From Clostridia bacterium (lineage in GTDB: Bacteria; Bacillota; Clostridia; Christensenellales; Aristaeellaceae), in NCBI GenBank assembly GCA_030526225.1, contig JAUNDF010000005.1, positions 1 through 52,384 of the forward strand: 52,384 bases of DNA, in the 5' to 3' direction. Shown here piece by piece: positions 1 to 8,871 of the stretch (position 1 is its first letter; every line of letters begins with the position of its first letter). A model generated the notes under the pieces. That model worked only from the letters and a program-made list of their open reading frames with translations, searched no databases and was not told the DNA's origin. Both the position numbers and the translations under genes were made by a program.

Positions 1-66
1 GGCAACAGCAGCAATCGCAATAACGGCGGTTCCTCCGGCGGCCCGAATGGCGGTGGCAAGCCGTGA
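1..66 (+). CDS. C-terminal tail of an upstream protein, probably a HlyD/MacA-type adaptor (partial)
   Basis: Frame 1 is open from the window edge to a TGA at 64-66 and encodes a 21-residue tail rich in Gly, Asn and Ser. The stop overlaps the GTG start of the next gene (GTGA), so the two are probably co-transcribed. In Firmicute MacAB-like operons the gene before the ATPase usually encodes the membrane-fusion adaptor, and low-complexity tails are common there. The assignment is by context only, because no domain is visible. Confidence 0.45.
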   Translation, partial: GNSSNRNNGGSSGGPNGGGKP

Positions 67-773
67 GCGTGTATCAGCAAAATGAGCCCTTCTTCATGAT
101 GAAGGGCATCAACAAATTCTACCAGATGGGCGAGGAACAGGCGCATATCCTCAAGGATGTGAACCTCACCATCGAGCGGGGTGAGTTTCTGTCTATCCTC
201 GGCCCCTCCGGCAGCGGCAAATCCACGCTGATGAACATCATCGGCTGTCTGGATGTGGCCACCTCCGGCGAGTATGTGCTCAGCGGTCAGTCCGTTGAGG
301 GCATGTCGGAAAAGGAGCTGGCGCGGCTGCGATCCAGGGAAATCGGCTTCATCTTCCAGAACCATCAGCTGCTTCCTCGGATGAATGCCATTAAGAACGT
401 GGAGCTGCCCCTGATTTATGCAGGGCTCACGCCCCATGAGCGCCACCACCGTGCCAAGGAAATGCTGGAGCGGGTGGGCCTTGCGGACAGAATGCACCAC
501 TATCCCAATCAGCTTTCCGGCGGCCAGTGCCAGCGTGTGGCCATCGCCCGTGCTTTGGCGGGCAGCCCTTCCATCCTTCTGGCCGATGAGCCCACCGGCG
601 CACTGGACCAAAAGACCGGCAAGCAGGTGATGGAGCTGTTCCGGGAGCTGAACAGCGAGGGCAAAACCATCATCATGATTACCCATGATATGAACATTGC
701 CGCCAACGCCCGCCGCATTGTCCGCATCATTGACGGCGTTTTGTCGGAAGGAGGCAGCGTGACCGATGCTTAA
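63..773 (+). CDS. MacB/LolD-type ABC transporter ATPase
   Basis: 236 residues, the usual size of a stand-alone MacB/LolD-class nucleotide-binding domain. Walker A GPSGSGKST starts near residue 47. The signature LSGGQCQRVAIARAL, Walker B ILLADEPTGALD and the H-loop ITHD follow in order. It should power the permease encoded directly downstream, whose ATG at 766 lies inside the last codons of this gene (8-base overlap). The GTG at 63 overlaps the upstream stop; ATG codons at 96 and 99 are possible alternative starts. The substrate cannot be told from sequence; the family exports peptides, lipids or drugs. Confidence 0.93.
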   Translation: MSVYQQNEPFFMMKGINKFYQMGEEQAHILKDVNLTIERGEFLSILGPSGSGKSTLMNIIGCLDVATSGEYVLSGQSVEGMSEKELARLRSREIGFIFQNHQLLPRMNAIKNVELPLIYAGLTPHERHHRAKEMLERVGLADRMHHYPNQLSGGQCQRVAIARALAGSPSILLADEPTGALDQKTGKQVMELFRELNSEGKTIIMITHDMNIAANARRIVRIIDGVLSEGGSVTDA

Positions 774-1977
774 AAAATTTCGCGGCTTCCTGACCATGCT
801 TTGGGAATGCTTCACCATGTCGGTGCGCAACATCTGGTCCAACAAGGTGCGCAGCGCACTGACCATTCTGGGCATTTTCATTGGTGTTACGGCGGTCATC
901 GCACTGATTACCACCATGAGCGGCTTTTCAGGCTCCATCACCTCCAGCTTTGCCGGCATGGGCGCGGGCACGCTGACCGTTTCCGTCACCGGCAACGAGC
1001 TGAAGACGGGCCTTCAGCCATAGGACCTGAAAACGCTTTCCGCTCTTGATGAGGTGAAGGGCGTTGTGCCCTCCATTACCCTGCGGACCCGCGTTTCCCG
1101 GGGCGGCGAATACGATACCGGCATCATCGTTTCCGGCAAGAACGGCTACTACTTCCACGCCAATGACGATCAGGTGGCAAGAGGACGCAGACTCAGCGAA
1201 ATCGATGATGACAACCGCACCTTCACCTGCCTGATTACCAAGGAGCTGATGGAGCAGTTCTTCTGGGGCGAGGACCCGCTGGGGCAGAACATGTTTATCA
1301 ACGGCATGCCCTTTACGGTGGTGGGCATCATCAGCGATGAAGGCTCCACCAGCGTAGCGGATATGCTGGGCGGCACCCCCGACATCCTGATTCCCTACAC
1401 CACCGCCATGAAGCTCAACAGTGCCAGCGAGGTTACCTCCTGCACCGTATACCTGACGGACGGCGTCACCAATGACGAGGCAAAAACGGCGCTGGAAAAC
1501 ACGCTGGATGCCATGTTCTCCTTTGAGGATGACGTGTACACCATCACCGACATGTCCGCCATTGAAGACGTAATGAATGATATGCTGGGCATGGTTTCCA
1601 CCCTGCTGGCCGGTATCGCTTCCATTGCCCTGATTGTCGGCGGCATCGGCATTATGAACATGATGCTCACCACCGTTACCGAGCGCACCACAGAAATCGG
1701 CCTGAAGAAGGCCATCGGTGCCATGCCGTGGCATATTCAGACCCAGTTCCTGGTGGAAAGCGTGCTGCTGAGTGTCATCGGCGGCATACTGGGCGTGATA
1801 TTCGGCCTGATGCTCAGTCTGATTCTGTGCAACGCCATCGGCGCGGAATTTGTGGTCAATTACGGAGCCATTGCGCTGGGTGTCGGCTTCTCGGCCGCTG
1901 TGGGCATCATCTTCGGCTGGGCCCCTGCACGAAAGGCAAGCAGGCTGAACCCCATCGATGCCTTGCGTTCTGTGTAA
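766..1977 (+). CDS. MacB-type ABC permease (FtsX-like) with one in-frame TAG
   Basis: Inner-membrane permease partner of the preceding ATPase, about 403 residues if TAG is read. A transmembrane helix near residues 25-45 is followed by a large extracytoplasmic MacB-PCD domain and three C-terminal helices of the FtsX domain (GGIGIMNMMLTTVTERTTE, then ARKASRLNPIDAL). Codon 86 (1021-1023) is TAG. The frame continues without a break, and the context GLQP-TAG-DLKTLSALDEV matches the family pattern in which a polar residue, often Glu or Gln, precedes an Asp-Leu helix start. The upstream fragment alone would be a useless single-helix stub. The true stop is TAA. Confidence 0.9.
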
Positions 1978-2023
1978 ACTGTTTTGCGTGAATGCCTCAA
2001 GAAGAAACGGGAGGTTTTGTGAT

Positions 2024-3097
2024 ATGAAATGCTTCAAGAAATTCCTCGCAGCGATGACGGCTGCCATGGTGTGCCTGTCTGCACTGCCTGCGCTGGCACA
2101 GGGCGGGCTGGATGCGGAAGGCAAGGTCGTCAACATTCGTGAGCTGCCGGTGACCGCCAATGTCTCCGGCACGGTGGTCCAGCTGACGGTCCGGGAGGGC
2201 TCCCGGGTGAAAAAGGGCGACACCATCGCCCAGCTGAAAACCACCAAGGTCTATGCCACCGAAAGCGGCACCGTCCGTCTGTTCGGTCAGGCCGGTGACA
2301 GCGCGGAGAACCTGACTGCCCGCTACGGCGCGGTGGCCTATGTGGAGCCTGACCTGCGCTACTACCTTTCTGCCAGCACCAAGTATGCCTACGATGCCGA
2401 GGAAAACCTGATTATCCATCCCGGCGAGCAGGTGTTCCTGCGCGGTGCCAAGGAGACCAAGCATACAGGCAAGGGTGTGGTCACCACGGTGGATGGCACC
2501 AGCTACACCATCGAAATCACTGAGGGCAGCGATTTCGAGAAGGGCGAGTATGTGTATGCCTTCCGCAAGCAGAATTATGAGGGTGCCTCCCGCATCGGCC
2601 GCGGCAGTGTGAAGCGCAGCGAGTACACTGCCTATCAGGGCAGCGGCGTGGTGGTCCGCTACTGCGTGGAGGACGGTGCCCATGTCAACAAGGGCGATGT
2701 GCTGTTTGAAACCGTGGAGGGCAGCTTCACCGGCTACGGCAGCCCCGCGGCTGATATCAAGGCTGATTGCGACGGCGTGGTCAGCAGTTTGTCTGTCACC
2801 AGCGGCGGCAGCGTTTCCGCCGGCGATGTGGTCTGCTGCCTGTACCCTGACGAAGCCCTCCGTGTGGAGGCTGATGTGGAGGAAGAGGATCTGGCGTCCG
2901 TAAAGCCCGGCAAAAAGGTCAATGTCGCTCCCAACTATGCGGTGGATGGCGCATCTGTGCGCACCGGTACGGTGGAGGAGGTTTCCTCTGTTGGTACGGC
3001 CAAGGACGGCAGTGATGAAACCACCTTCAAGGTGATTATCCGTCTGGATGATGCCTCCGGGCTCAATTACGGCACGAGCGTTACCGTCACCGACTAA
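2024..3097 (+). CDS. Secreted HlyD/biotinyl-lipoyl-like adaptor protein
   Basis: About 357 residues. The start at 2024 is chosen because a GGGAGG site lies 9 bases upstream and a signal peptide follows (MKCFKKFLAAMTAAMVCLSA, cleavage near ALAQG). The body has lipoyl/barrel-sandwich strands (ITANV-like SGTVVQLTVREGSRVKKGD near the N-terminus, repeated as DGVVSSLSVTSGGSVSAGD) and a C-terminal beta-barrel, as in membrane-fusion proteins. It lies 46 bases after the permease gene and probably couples to that exporter. If the protein ending at position 66 is also an adaptor, the locus has two. Confidence 0.75.
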   Translation: MKCFKKFLAAMTAAMVCLSALPALAQGGLDAEGKVVNIRELPVTANVSGTVVQLTVREGSRVKKGDTIAQLKTTKVYATESGTVRLFGQAGDSAENLTARYGAVAYVEPDLRYYLSASTKYAYDAEENLIIHPGEQVFLRGAKETKHTGKGVVTTVDGTSYTIEITEGSDFEKGEYVYAFRKQNYEGASRIGRGSVKRSEYTAYQGSGVVVRYCVEDGAHVNKGDVLFETVEGSFTGYGSPAADIKADCDGVVSSLSVTSGGSVSAGDVVCCLYPDEALRVEADVEEEDLASVKPGKKVNVAPNYAVDGASVRTGTVEEVSSVGTAKDGSDETTFKVIIRLDDASGLNYGTSVTVTD

Positions 3098-3121
3098 GAA
3101 GGACTCACCAATAAACAATAG

Positions 3122-3157
3122 AAAAGCCATGCGCTCCGATGTGGGCGCATGGCTTTT
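3122..3157. terminator. Bidirectional rho-independent terminator
   Basis: A 13-base perfect stem (AAAAGCCATGCGC with GCGCATGGCTTTT) closes a 10-base loop. It has A-rich and T-rich flanks and sits between two convergent genes. Confidence 0.85.
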
Positions 3158-3159
3158 GC

Positions 3160-4680
3160 TTATGGGGTTTCTTTCGGCCTGCAGATGTTTTCCACAAACC
3201 AGGGGGAGTAGCTGCCGCATTCCTCGTTGAGGCGGTCATAGCCGATTTCTTCAGCCAGAGTGGGCTTGCCGGAGAACAAATCCGTGCCAAGGGCGAGCCT
3301 GCTGCCCTCAATATCGTAGCCCAATGCGGAGAGCATGGTGGGAAACATATCCATGGGGGTAAAGACGCGGTGGGTGGTTTCACCGGCAGGTGTCTTCTGC
3401 GGGTTCAGGATGGCATTGTACATGGTGCGCTCGTAGTAGGGTGTATCACCCACCAGCGCCTCATCCATGCGGGGATGGTCACCCACCAGCACAATCACCG
3501 TGTCCTCATAAAAGGGCTGCTGCTTGCACCAGTCGATAAAGTCCGCGGCCTGACGGTCGGCGCAGGCGATGACATTGGCGGCCTGTTCGTCATATTCCGT
3601 GCCGCAGTCACTGCACACATAGCCGTCCCAGTGGTGCTGGTCCACGGTGAGGAAGGTCAGGTTGAAGGGCTTGCCTGTTTCGTACAGCCGCGTGGCTTCG
3701 TCCCGGGCGATGGTGTACAGATAGCTGTCCTCATAGCCCCAGAAGACATAATAATCAGGGGCCACATAGCCGGTTTCGCGGGCGGTGAACAAATCGAAGA
3801 TTTCATAGCCGCCGTGCTGGGTGAAGTAATTCCGTCTGCCGCCGAATTCGCTGTCCGAGCCGCAGAGGAATTCCTGCACATAACCATCCCGTGCAAGGAT
3901 GTCGCCGAAGGTGGTCAGCCCCGGGGCAAAATCCTGATACATGTTCATCACATTCTGCTCCACGGGGATGGAAAAGGGAACGCCGGAGGAGGTGGCCAGC
4001 AATGCGGCCATGGTCCAGCGGGTGCACTCCGGATTGTGATGGCCGCCCAGTATGCCGGCCTCCTTGTCGGTAAAGGTCAGCTCCTCCCGGGCCAGCTGGG
4101 TCAGCCGGGGCATCAGCTGCACGGGATAATGACCGCCGTTTGCTTCATCGGCATAGGTGGTTTCCATGCTTTCCAGATAGATGCAGATGAGGTTTTTCTT
4201 CTCCTTCGGGGGCGTGACGGATACCTGCTTCGGGTCCACATAATAATCCTCATACAGGGTGGTCTGCCGGCTGACAGACTGCAGATATTCCACAAACTGC
4301 GTGTTCTGCTCCGCCGCCACAAGCCCGGCAATCACCATGGCGGCACACAGCAGCGGCAATACCCGCCGAAGCACCCTGCGGACGATGGTGCCGTGCAGCT
4401 TTTGCCACAGGATATCAGTCACGCGGTTGTAATCGGCCAGAAAGGCCAGCAGGAGGTAGGGGAGCATCCACCACAGGATGCCGGGCAGACAGGCAGCTAC
4501 ACCGTCAGCAACAATATCTGCCCCGACGCCTGTCATGGGGGTGGTCAGGGTGTAAATCAGCTCCCGAAAGGTTACCTTAAACGCCCCGGCATACCAGGGA
4601 CATACTACCAGTAAAAATGAGGCGATCAGCCAGAAAAAACCGCCCAGCAGCAGGGGCCATCGCCGTTTGCGTTCAGTCAA
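3160..4680 (-). CDS. LTA synthase / OpgB-like phosphoglycerol transferase (sulfatase fold)
   Basis: 506 residues. Several N-terminal membrane helices (about 10-28, 62-82, 105-122) precede an extracellular alkaline-phosphatase/sulfatase domain. Metal and catalytic motifs are visible: IYLESMETT near 170, ECTRWTMAALLATSSG near 218-233 (candidate nucleophile Thr at 220 or 223) and VGDHPRM near residue 410. The CTRWTMA form resembles OpgB/MdoB more than Staphylococcus LtaS. It probably moves glycerol-phosphate from phosphatidylglycerol onto a cell-surface glycan or lipoteichoic acid. It stands alone on the minus strand, divergent from a GT2-GtrA gene of likely glycolipid function. Confidence 0.85.
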   Translation of the reverse strand: MTERKRRWPLLLGGFFWLIASFLLVVCPWYAGAFKVTFRELIYTLTTPMTGVGADIVADGVAACLPGILWWMLPYLLLAFLADYNRVTDILWQKLHGTIVRRVLRRVLPLLCAAMVIAGLVAAEQNTQFVEYLQSVSRQTTLYEDYYVDPKQVSVTPPKEKKNLICIYLESMETTYADEANGGHYPVQLMPRLTQLAREELTFTDKEAGILGGHHNPECTRWTMAALLATSSGVPFSIPVEQNVMNMYQDFAPGLTTFGDILARDGYVQEFLCGSDSEFGGRRNYFTQHGGYEIFDLFTARETGYVAPDYYVFWGYEDSYLYTIARDEATRLYETGKPFNLTFLTVDQHHWDGYVCSDCGTEYDEQAANVIACADRQAADFIDWCKQQPFYEDTVIVLVGDHPRMDEALVGDTPYYERTMYNAILNPQKTPAGETTHRVFTPMDMFPTMLSALGYDIEGSRLALGTDLFSGKPTLAEEIGYDRLNEECGSYSPWFVENICRPKETP

Positions 4681-4758
4681 ATCGATTCCCTCCGTTTGTT
4701 ATGGCAACCCATGCATTATATCATTGGAAACCATGAAATTCAACGCTGACAAATCAAG

Positions 4759-4788
4759 TAGACAAAAAAGAAGAAAATGGTGTATAAT
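4759..4788 (+). promoter_or_regulatory. Sigma-A-type promoter for the GT2-GtrA operon
   Basis: TAGACA at 4759-4764 and TATAAT at 4783-4788 with an 18-base spacer, about 90 bases upstream of the ATG at 4878. Confidence 0.6.
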
Positions 4789-4877
4789 AAACTGTCTACC
4801 TATGTAGTTTCATGGGTCTTGCCCATATCCGGGGCAGACGCAATGACCATAAATTGAAACCGAAAGGATGAAATACC

Positions 4878-5954
4878 ATGACGATGTCTCCGCAGCGCTG
4901 TGTGATGCTCATCCCCTCCCTGGAGCCGGATGAAAGGCTGCCGAAATACGTACAGGCTCTGCTGGACAAAGGGTTTGAAACCATTGTGGTGGTGGATGAC
5001 GGCTCCTCCGAGGCCTTCCAGGCTGTATTCCGTCAGCTGGAGGAAATGCAGGGCTGCCATGTGCTGCATCATGATGTCAACCACGGCAAGGGTGTTGCCC
5101 TGAAGACCGGCTATGCCTGGATTCGCGACAACTGCCCCGAGGCCACCGGTGTCATCACCGCTGATGCCGACGGCCAGCATACCGTGGAGGATTGCTGGAA
5201 GCTGGCGGAAGCGCTGGCCACCGGCAAGCGGGCACTGTATCTGGGCAGCCGCGATTTCTCCCTGCCCCATGTGCCGCCCCGCTCCCGCACCGGCAACCGG
5301 ATTACCAGTGTGGTGTTCAAGCTGCTGCACGGCGTTTGGCTTACCGATACACAGACGGGCCTTCGTGCCTTCCTGATGCAGGACCTGCCCTTCATGCTCA
5401 ATGTGGAGGGTGAGCGGTACGAGTATGAGATGAATGTGCTGATTGCCTGCGCCCGGGAAAAGCTGCCCATGGTGCCCATCACCATCGAAACCGTGTACGA
5501 AAACAACAACGAGGGCAGCCACTTCCATCCCATCAAGGACAGCATGAAGATTTACAAGGTCATCTTCCGGTCCTTCATCCGCTTTACCGGCGCGGCACTG
5601 CTGTGCTTCCTGATTGACTGGGGGCTGGAGCAGCTGTTTGCCGGGGTGGTGTTCCGCGGCCTTGCCCACAGGATGCGCATCGGCGTGGCCAATCTGCTGG
5701 CCCGCGTACTCAGCTCCGTGTGCAACTTCACCCTCAACCGCAATGTGGTCTTCAAGCAGAAGAGCAATCTGGGCGGTGCCATCTGGAAGTACGCACTGCT
5801 GTGCGTTGTGGTGCTGTGTGCCTCCATTGCGGGTCAGTGGCTGCTGACCGGCCTTGGCATGGCAGAATGGCTGGCCAAGCCCCTGTGCGATATCATCCTG
5901 TATCTGCTCAACTTCCGCATCCAGAACAAGTGGGTGTTCAAGGAGGCCAAGTGA
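4878..5954 (+). CDS. GT2 glycosyltransferase fused to a GtrA-like membrane domain
   Basis: 358 residues in two parts. Residues 1 to about 225 form a GT-A fold of the dolichol-phosphate-mannose-synthase type (VVVDDGSS, then the DXD-like stretch TADADGQH, and a later RSRTGNRI). Residues of about 228-355 are a four-helix GtrA domain (SVCNFTLNRNVVF, LYLLNFRIQNKWVF). Such fusions make or move polyprenyl-phosphate-linked sugars for decoration of surface polymers. The start at 4878 has a GAAAGGATG site upstream. The TGA stop overlaps the start of the following small gene. Confidence 0.88.
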   Translation: MTMSPQRCVMLIPSLEPDERLPKYVQALLDKGFETIVVVDDGSSEAFQAVFRQLEEMQGCHVLHHDVNHGKGVALKTGYAWIRDNCPEATGVITADADGQHTVEDCWKLAEALATGKRALYLGSRDFSLPHVPPRSRTGNRITSVVFKLLHGVWLTDTQTGLRAFLMQDLPFMLNVEGERYEYEMNVLIACAREKLPMVPITIETVYENNNEGSHFHPIKDSMKIYKVIFRSFIRFTGAALLCFLIDWGLEQLFAGVVFRGLAHRMRIGVANLLARVLSSVCNFTLNRNVVFKQKSNLGGAIWKYALLCVVVLCASIAGQWLLTGLGMAEWLAKPLCDIILYLLNFRIQNKWVFKEAK

Positions 5955-6106
5955 TGACAAAGCGCGTCAAAAATGCTGCGCTGATTGTGCTTGCGCTGCT
6001 CCTGCTGGTCTGTGCATGCATCGCGGTGCCATCTGCCTCCATCCGGGAGGATGCGGTGCAGCGCTACATGACGGAAACAGTGGATGACCTGTACGACTTC
6101 CTGTAA
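5954..6106 (+). CDS. Small 50-residue membrane or secreted protein
   Basis: The ATG overlaps the stop of the glycosyltransferase gene (TGATG), so translational coupling is likely. It has a basic N-terminus (MTKRVKNA), one hydrophobic segment (about residues 8-27) that could be a signal peptide or anchor, and a short polar tail ending in DDLYDFL. No family was recognised. It lies in the run that continues into the NAGPA-like gene. Confidence 0.6.
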   Translation: MTKRVKNAALIVLALLLLVCACIAVPSASIREDAVQRYMTETVDDLYDFL

Positions 6107-6121
6107 TTCCGAGGTGAATAT

Positions 6122-7096
6122 ATGCTGAAACGAATTCTTGCCCTGTCGGCGGCTGTGGTGATGCTCTCTGCCGCGGGCTTTGCGGAGGAGGCAGTCAGTC
6201 CTCTGCCCACATCTCTGACCCCCGGCCATGTGCCGAACCCTGCGGGCTTTACGGAATCCTCCTATGAGGATGCTGCCACAAGCGTTCAGATGGAGCATCT
6301 TTGGGTTGACGGTGTCCGCTTCAATGTGGCGCGCATCAAGGTGGCCGATGCCAGTCAGCTGCGCACCGCCATCGCCGCACCCTATGCCCAGAAGCGCACC
6401 AACCGCGTCTCTGCCATGGCCAATCAGAACAACGCCGTTATTGCCATCGGCGGTGACTTCTACGCCAGCGATGACAAGGGCTATGTGGTCCGCATGGGCG
6501 AGGTGGGCATGAAGCAGCCCAACCCCAACCGCGATATGCTGATTATCGATGACAAGGGCGATTTTCACTTTGTGCTGAAGACCAAGACCGAGCGGGATTA
6601 CGCCGCCGCCCTCCGCGTATACAAGGAAAGCGGCATGAACATGGTCAACGTGTTCAATTTCGGCCCTGCGCTTGTTATCGATGGCGTAAAGCAGGCGATT
6701 CCCAAGTCCTACTCCTACAATATGGAAATGCCTGAGCCCCGCACGGCCATCGGTCAGCTGGGTCCGCTGGAATACCTGTTTGTGGTGGCGGATGGCCGCG
6801 GTGCCGCCGATTCACCCGGCTGCACAGGCGAACAGCTGGCACAGTTCATGTTCGATCAGGGCTGCATCAACGCCTACAATCTCGATGGCGGCAACTCTGC
6901 CCTGATGGTGTTCAACGGTCAGAACTATTCCGAGAAGGAAGCCGCCGCGGAACGCGCCGTATCGGATATCGTGTACATCGCAACCGCGGTGGACCATGGC
7001 CTTGATGACATGCCCGCCGAGGAGCTGGAGGCACTGCGCCAGGAATCCGCCTTTGTGGTGCACGAGGATGAACCGGCAGGGGAGAGCGCACCATGA
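6122..7096 (+). CDS. Secreted phosphodiester glycosidase family protein (NAGPA/DUF2233)
   Basis: 324 residues with a signal peptide (cleavage near SAAGFAEE). The NAGPA/DUF2233 fold is shown by GGDFYASDDKGYVVRMGE in the middle and NLDGGNSALMVFNG near residue 260. The family cleaves, or may transfer, sugar-1-phosphodiester groups and is often found with exopolysaccharide or wall-sugar genes, matching the GT2-GtrA neighbour. The C-terminal tail is acidic. The stop (TGA, 7094-7096) overlaps the next ATG, so these genes form one operon. Confidence 0.85.
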   Translation: MLKRILALSAAVVMLSAAGFAEEAVSPLPTSLTPGHVPNPAGFTESSYEDAATSVQMEHLWVDGVRFNVARIKVADASQLRTAIAAPYAQKRTNRVSAMANQNNAVIAIGGDFYASDDKGYVVRMGEVGMKQPNPNRDMLIIDDKGDFHFVLKTKTERDYAAALRVYKESGMNMVNVFNFGPALVIDGVKQAIPKSYSYNMEMPEPRTAIGQLGPLEYLFVVADGRGAADSPGCTGEQLAQFMFDQGCINAYNLDGGNSALMVFNGQNYSEKEAAAERAVSDIVYIATAVDHGLDDMPAEELEALRQESAFVVHEDEPAGESAP

Positions 7097-8040
7097 CGGA
7101 TATTCTGACCATCGGCGCTCTGCCTGTGACCGCTTTCGGTCTCGGCTGCGGCTTGGCAGGGCTGGCGGCACTGGCACTGACCGCACTGCTGGCACTGCGC
7201 GTGTGCCGCGTCAGCATGGATGCCTTTGCCCGCTTTGCACCGCTTTCGGTGGTGCTGGCCTTTGTCATGGGCAGACTGCTGTTCGTGATGGGTACCCCTG
7301 CCATGATGACAAACCCTGTGCGCATCATCCGCTTTTGGGAGGGCGGCTATTCCATCATCGGTGCGGCCATCGGCTTTTTGCTGGCGGCGTGGCTGACGGA
7401 AAAGCTGTGCGGCGAAAAGCATCACGGCCTTGTCAGCAGCGCATCGCTGGCGATACTGCCCGCAATTGCTATCCTTCGGCTCTTTGAGGGGATGATTTCC
7501 ATCGGCCGCGGCCGGGAGATTGTCCATCCTGCCTTCAAATTCCTCGGTGTTACGGATGCGGCAACGGGGACGCTGGTGCATCCTGTGTACCGGTATGAGT
7601 TCGTCTTTGCACTGGTTCTGTTTGCGGTGTTCCTGTATATCCTGCTTCGCCACAGCAGGGAAGAGGCAGGCCGCGCCGATTTCGCTCTGTCCATCCTGAC
7701 GGTCTTTTCCGCCGGACAGATGGTGCTGGAAAACATGAAGAACGACCTGCACATGGTCATCAGCTTTGTGCCCATCCAGCTGGCGGCAGAGCTTTTCATG
7801 TTCCTGCTTCCGCTGATTGTTTGGCTGGTGAAGGTGCAAAAGGGCAGTCATCCCATGAAAAAAAGCCGGATGGCAATCATCTGGCTTGTATTGGCCGCCT
7901 GCATTGGCCTGTTTGTGTTCATGGCCTTCCGCACCGACCGCGGGGCATATAAGATTGTGTATTACATTGTCACGATGCTGTGCGTGTCCGTGATGACCCT
8001 TGTCAATATGACCCTGTGCCGTCTCAGCCGTCAGGGCTGA
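7093..8040 (+). CDS. Lgt-like polytopic membrane protein, divergent
   Basis: 315 residues, about 8-9 predicted membrane helices. The arrangement resembles prolipoprotein diacylglyceryl transferase: FVMGRLLFV, then RFWEGGYSIIGAAIG where true Lgt has a GGLSFHGG-like motif, then AILRLFEGMISIGRG, and finally VHPVYRYEFVF. The His of the Lgt GG-x-S-x-H motif and the usual GRxGNFxNxE box are not present as such. I read it as an Lgt paralogue rather than the housekeeping enzyme. It is translationally coupled to the preceding gene and runs 10 bases into the convergent GNAT gene. Confidence 0.65.
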   Translation: MTDILTIGALPVTAFGLGCGLAGLAALALTALLALRVCRVSMDAFARFAPLSVVLAFVMGRLLFVMGTPAMMTNPVRIIRFWEGGYSIIGAAIGFLLAAWLTEKLCGEKHHGLVSSASLAILPAIAILRLFEGMISIGRGREIVHPAFKFLGVTDAATGTLVHPVYRYEFVFALVLFAVFLYILLRHSREEAGRADFALSILTVFSAGQMVLENMKNDLHMVISFVPIQLAAELFMFLLPLIVWLVKVQKGSHPMKKSRMAIIWLVLAACIGLFVFMAFRTDRGAYKIVYYIVTMLCVSVMTLVNMTLCRLSRQG

Positions 8041-8480
8041 CGGTTGGGGCAGTTCTTGCTGCAGCTCTTGCAGGTATCAAGGCACAAATCCTCACCCATC
8101 AAAAACATGGGCTGCATGCCGCCCACTTGTTCGCCCATGGGACGGAAGCCCAGCCGGGCAAAGAAGCCGGTGAGCTGCGCCGGAGCAATCAGCCTGATTT
8201 CTCTGGCGGCGTGGGTTTCAGCCTTGAACAGAAGCAGCCGCAGCGTCAAATCACCCAGCTTGCGGCCGCGCAGCTGCTAAAGAACGCCGATATCGCCGAT
8301 GTAAAACGCGCCGTCCTGCCACCAGATTCTGCCGGTGGCGGCGGGCATGCCCTCAAACCAGACAAGCACATTCCAGCTGGATGCATCAAGGGCATCGGCA
8401 CCCCGGCCGAACACACTTTCACGGATGGCCATGGCCTCGGCGGCCTCGGTACCCGGGGCAAACCATTTTCCTTCAACCAT
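8031..8480 (-). CDS. GNAT-family N-acetyltransferase with an in-frame TAG and Cys-rich tail
   Basis: 149 residues when TAG is read as an amino acid. The GNAT signature is split by the TAG (8277-8279, codon 68): DIGVL-TAG-QLRGRKLGDLTLRLLL, where the acetyl-CoA loop is QLRGRKLG. In related proteins the residue after VL is variable (P, K, E or Q). Earlier parts include WNVLVWFEGMPAATG. The C-terminus ends in CLDTCKSCSKNCPN, a five-Cys cluster that could bind metal and is odd for this family. The start at 8480 has a GGAAAGG site upstream. The substrate is unknown. Confidence 0.8.
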
Positions 8481-8534
8481 ATTGCAGCAACCTTTCCATC
8501 AACAAGATATATCATCAGATAGGGAGTGAAATCT

Positions 8535-8744
8535 ATGGAACGCGAAAAAATCGAACGAATCAACTTCCTTGCCAAAAAGAAAAAGGCAGAGGGCCTGACC
8601 GAGGAAGAACTGGCCGAGCAGGCAGTGCTGCGCCGCCAGTATCTGGATGAATTCCGCGCCGGCTTTCAGGCACAGCTGGACAATGTTATCATTCAGAATC
8701 CCGACGGAAGCCAGACGCCCCTGACCAAAAAGAAGCTGAACTGA
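8535..8744 (+). CDS. DUF896 (YnzC/YaaL-like) small protein
   Basis: 69 residues with the DUF896 pattern: IERINFLAKKKKAEGLTEEE near the N-terminus, then LRRQYLDEFRAGFQAQLDNV. The family is small, cytosolic and helical; in Bacillus it includes SOS-operon member YneB-adjacent YnzC, with no enzyme activity assigned. The ATG at 8535 has an AGGGAG site 8 bases upstream, better than the in-frame GTG at 8526. Confidence 0.88.
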   Translation: MEREKIERINFLAKKKKAEGLTEEELAEQAVLRRQYLDEFRAGFQAQLDNVIIQNPDGSQTPLTKKKLN

Positions 8745-8795
8745 TTCCAATTCAGTATACCAGCCGCGGGGAGAAGTGTCAAAGCATATTCGTGC

Positions 8796-8824
8796 TTGCA
8801 TAACTGCCCCACGGCATGTATAAT
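8796..8824 (+). promoter_or_regulatory. Sigma-A-type promoter for the DUF1292 gene
   Basis: TTGCAT at 8796-8801, 17-base spacer, TATAAT at 8819-8824, followed after 47 bases by the start codon. Confidence 0.75.
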
Positions 8825-8871
8825 AATAACGGAAATGACAGGCAGCCCTGTGCTGCGGAAAGGAGACTCCC

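Noticed and set aside
1021-1023. Pyrrolysine as the TAG-encoded residue
   Set aside because: TAGs occur in unrelated housekeeping genes rather than methylamine methyltransferases, and no pyl genes are seen here. It is not fully excluded without the whole genome.
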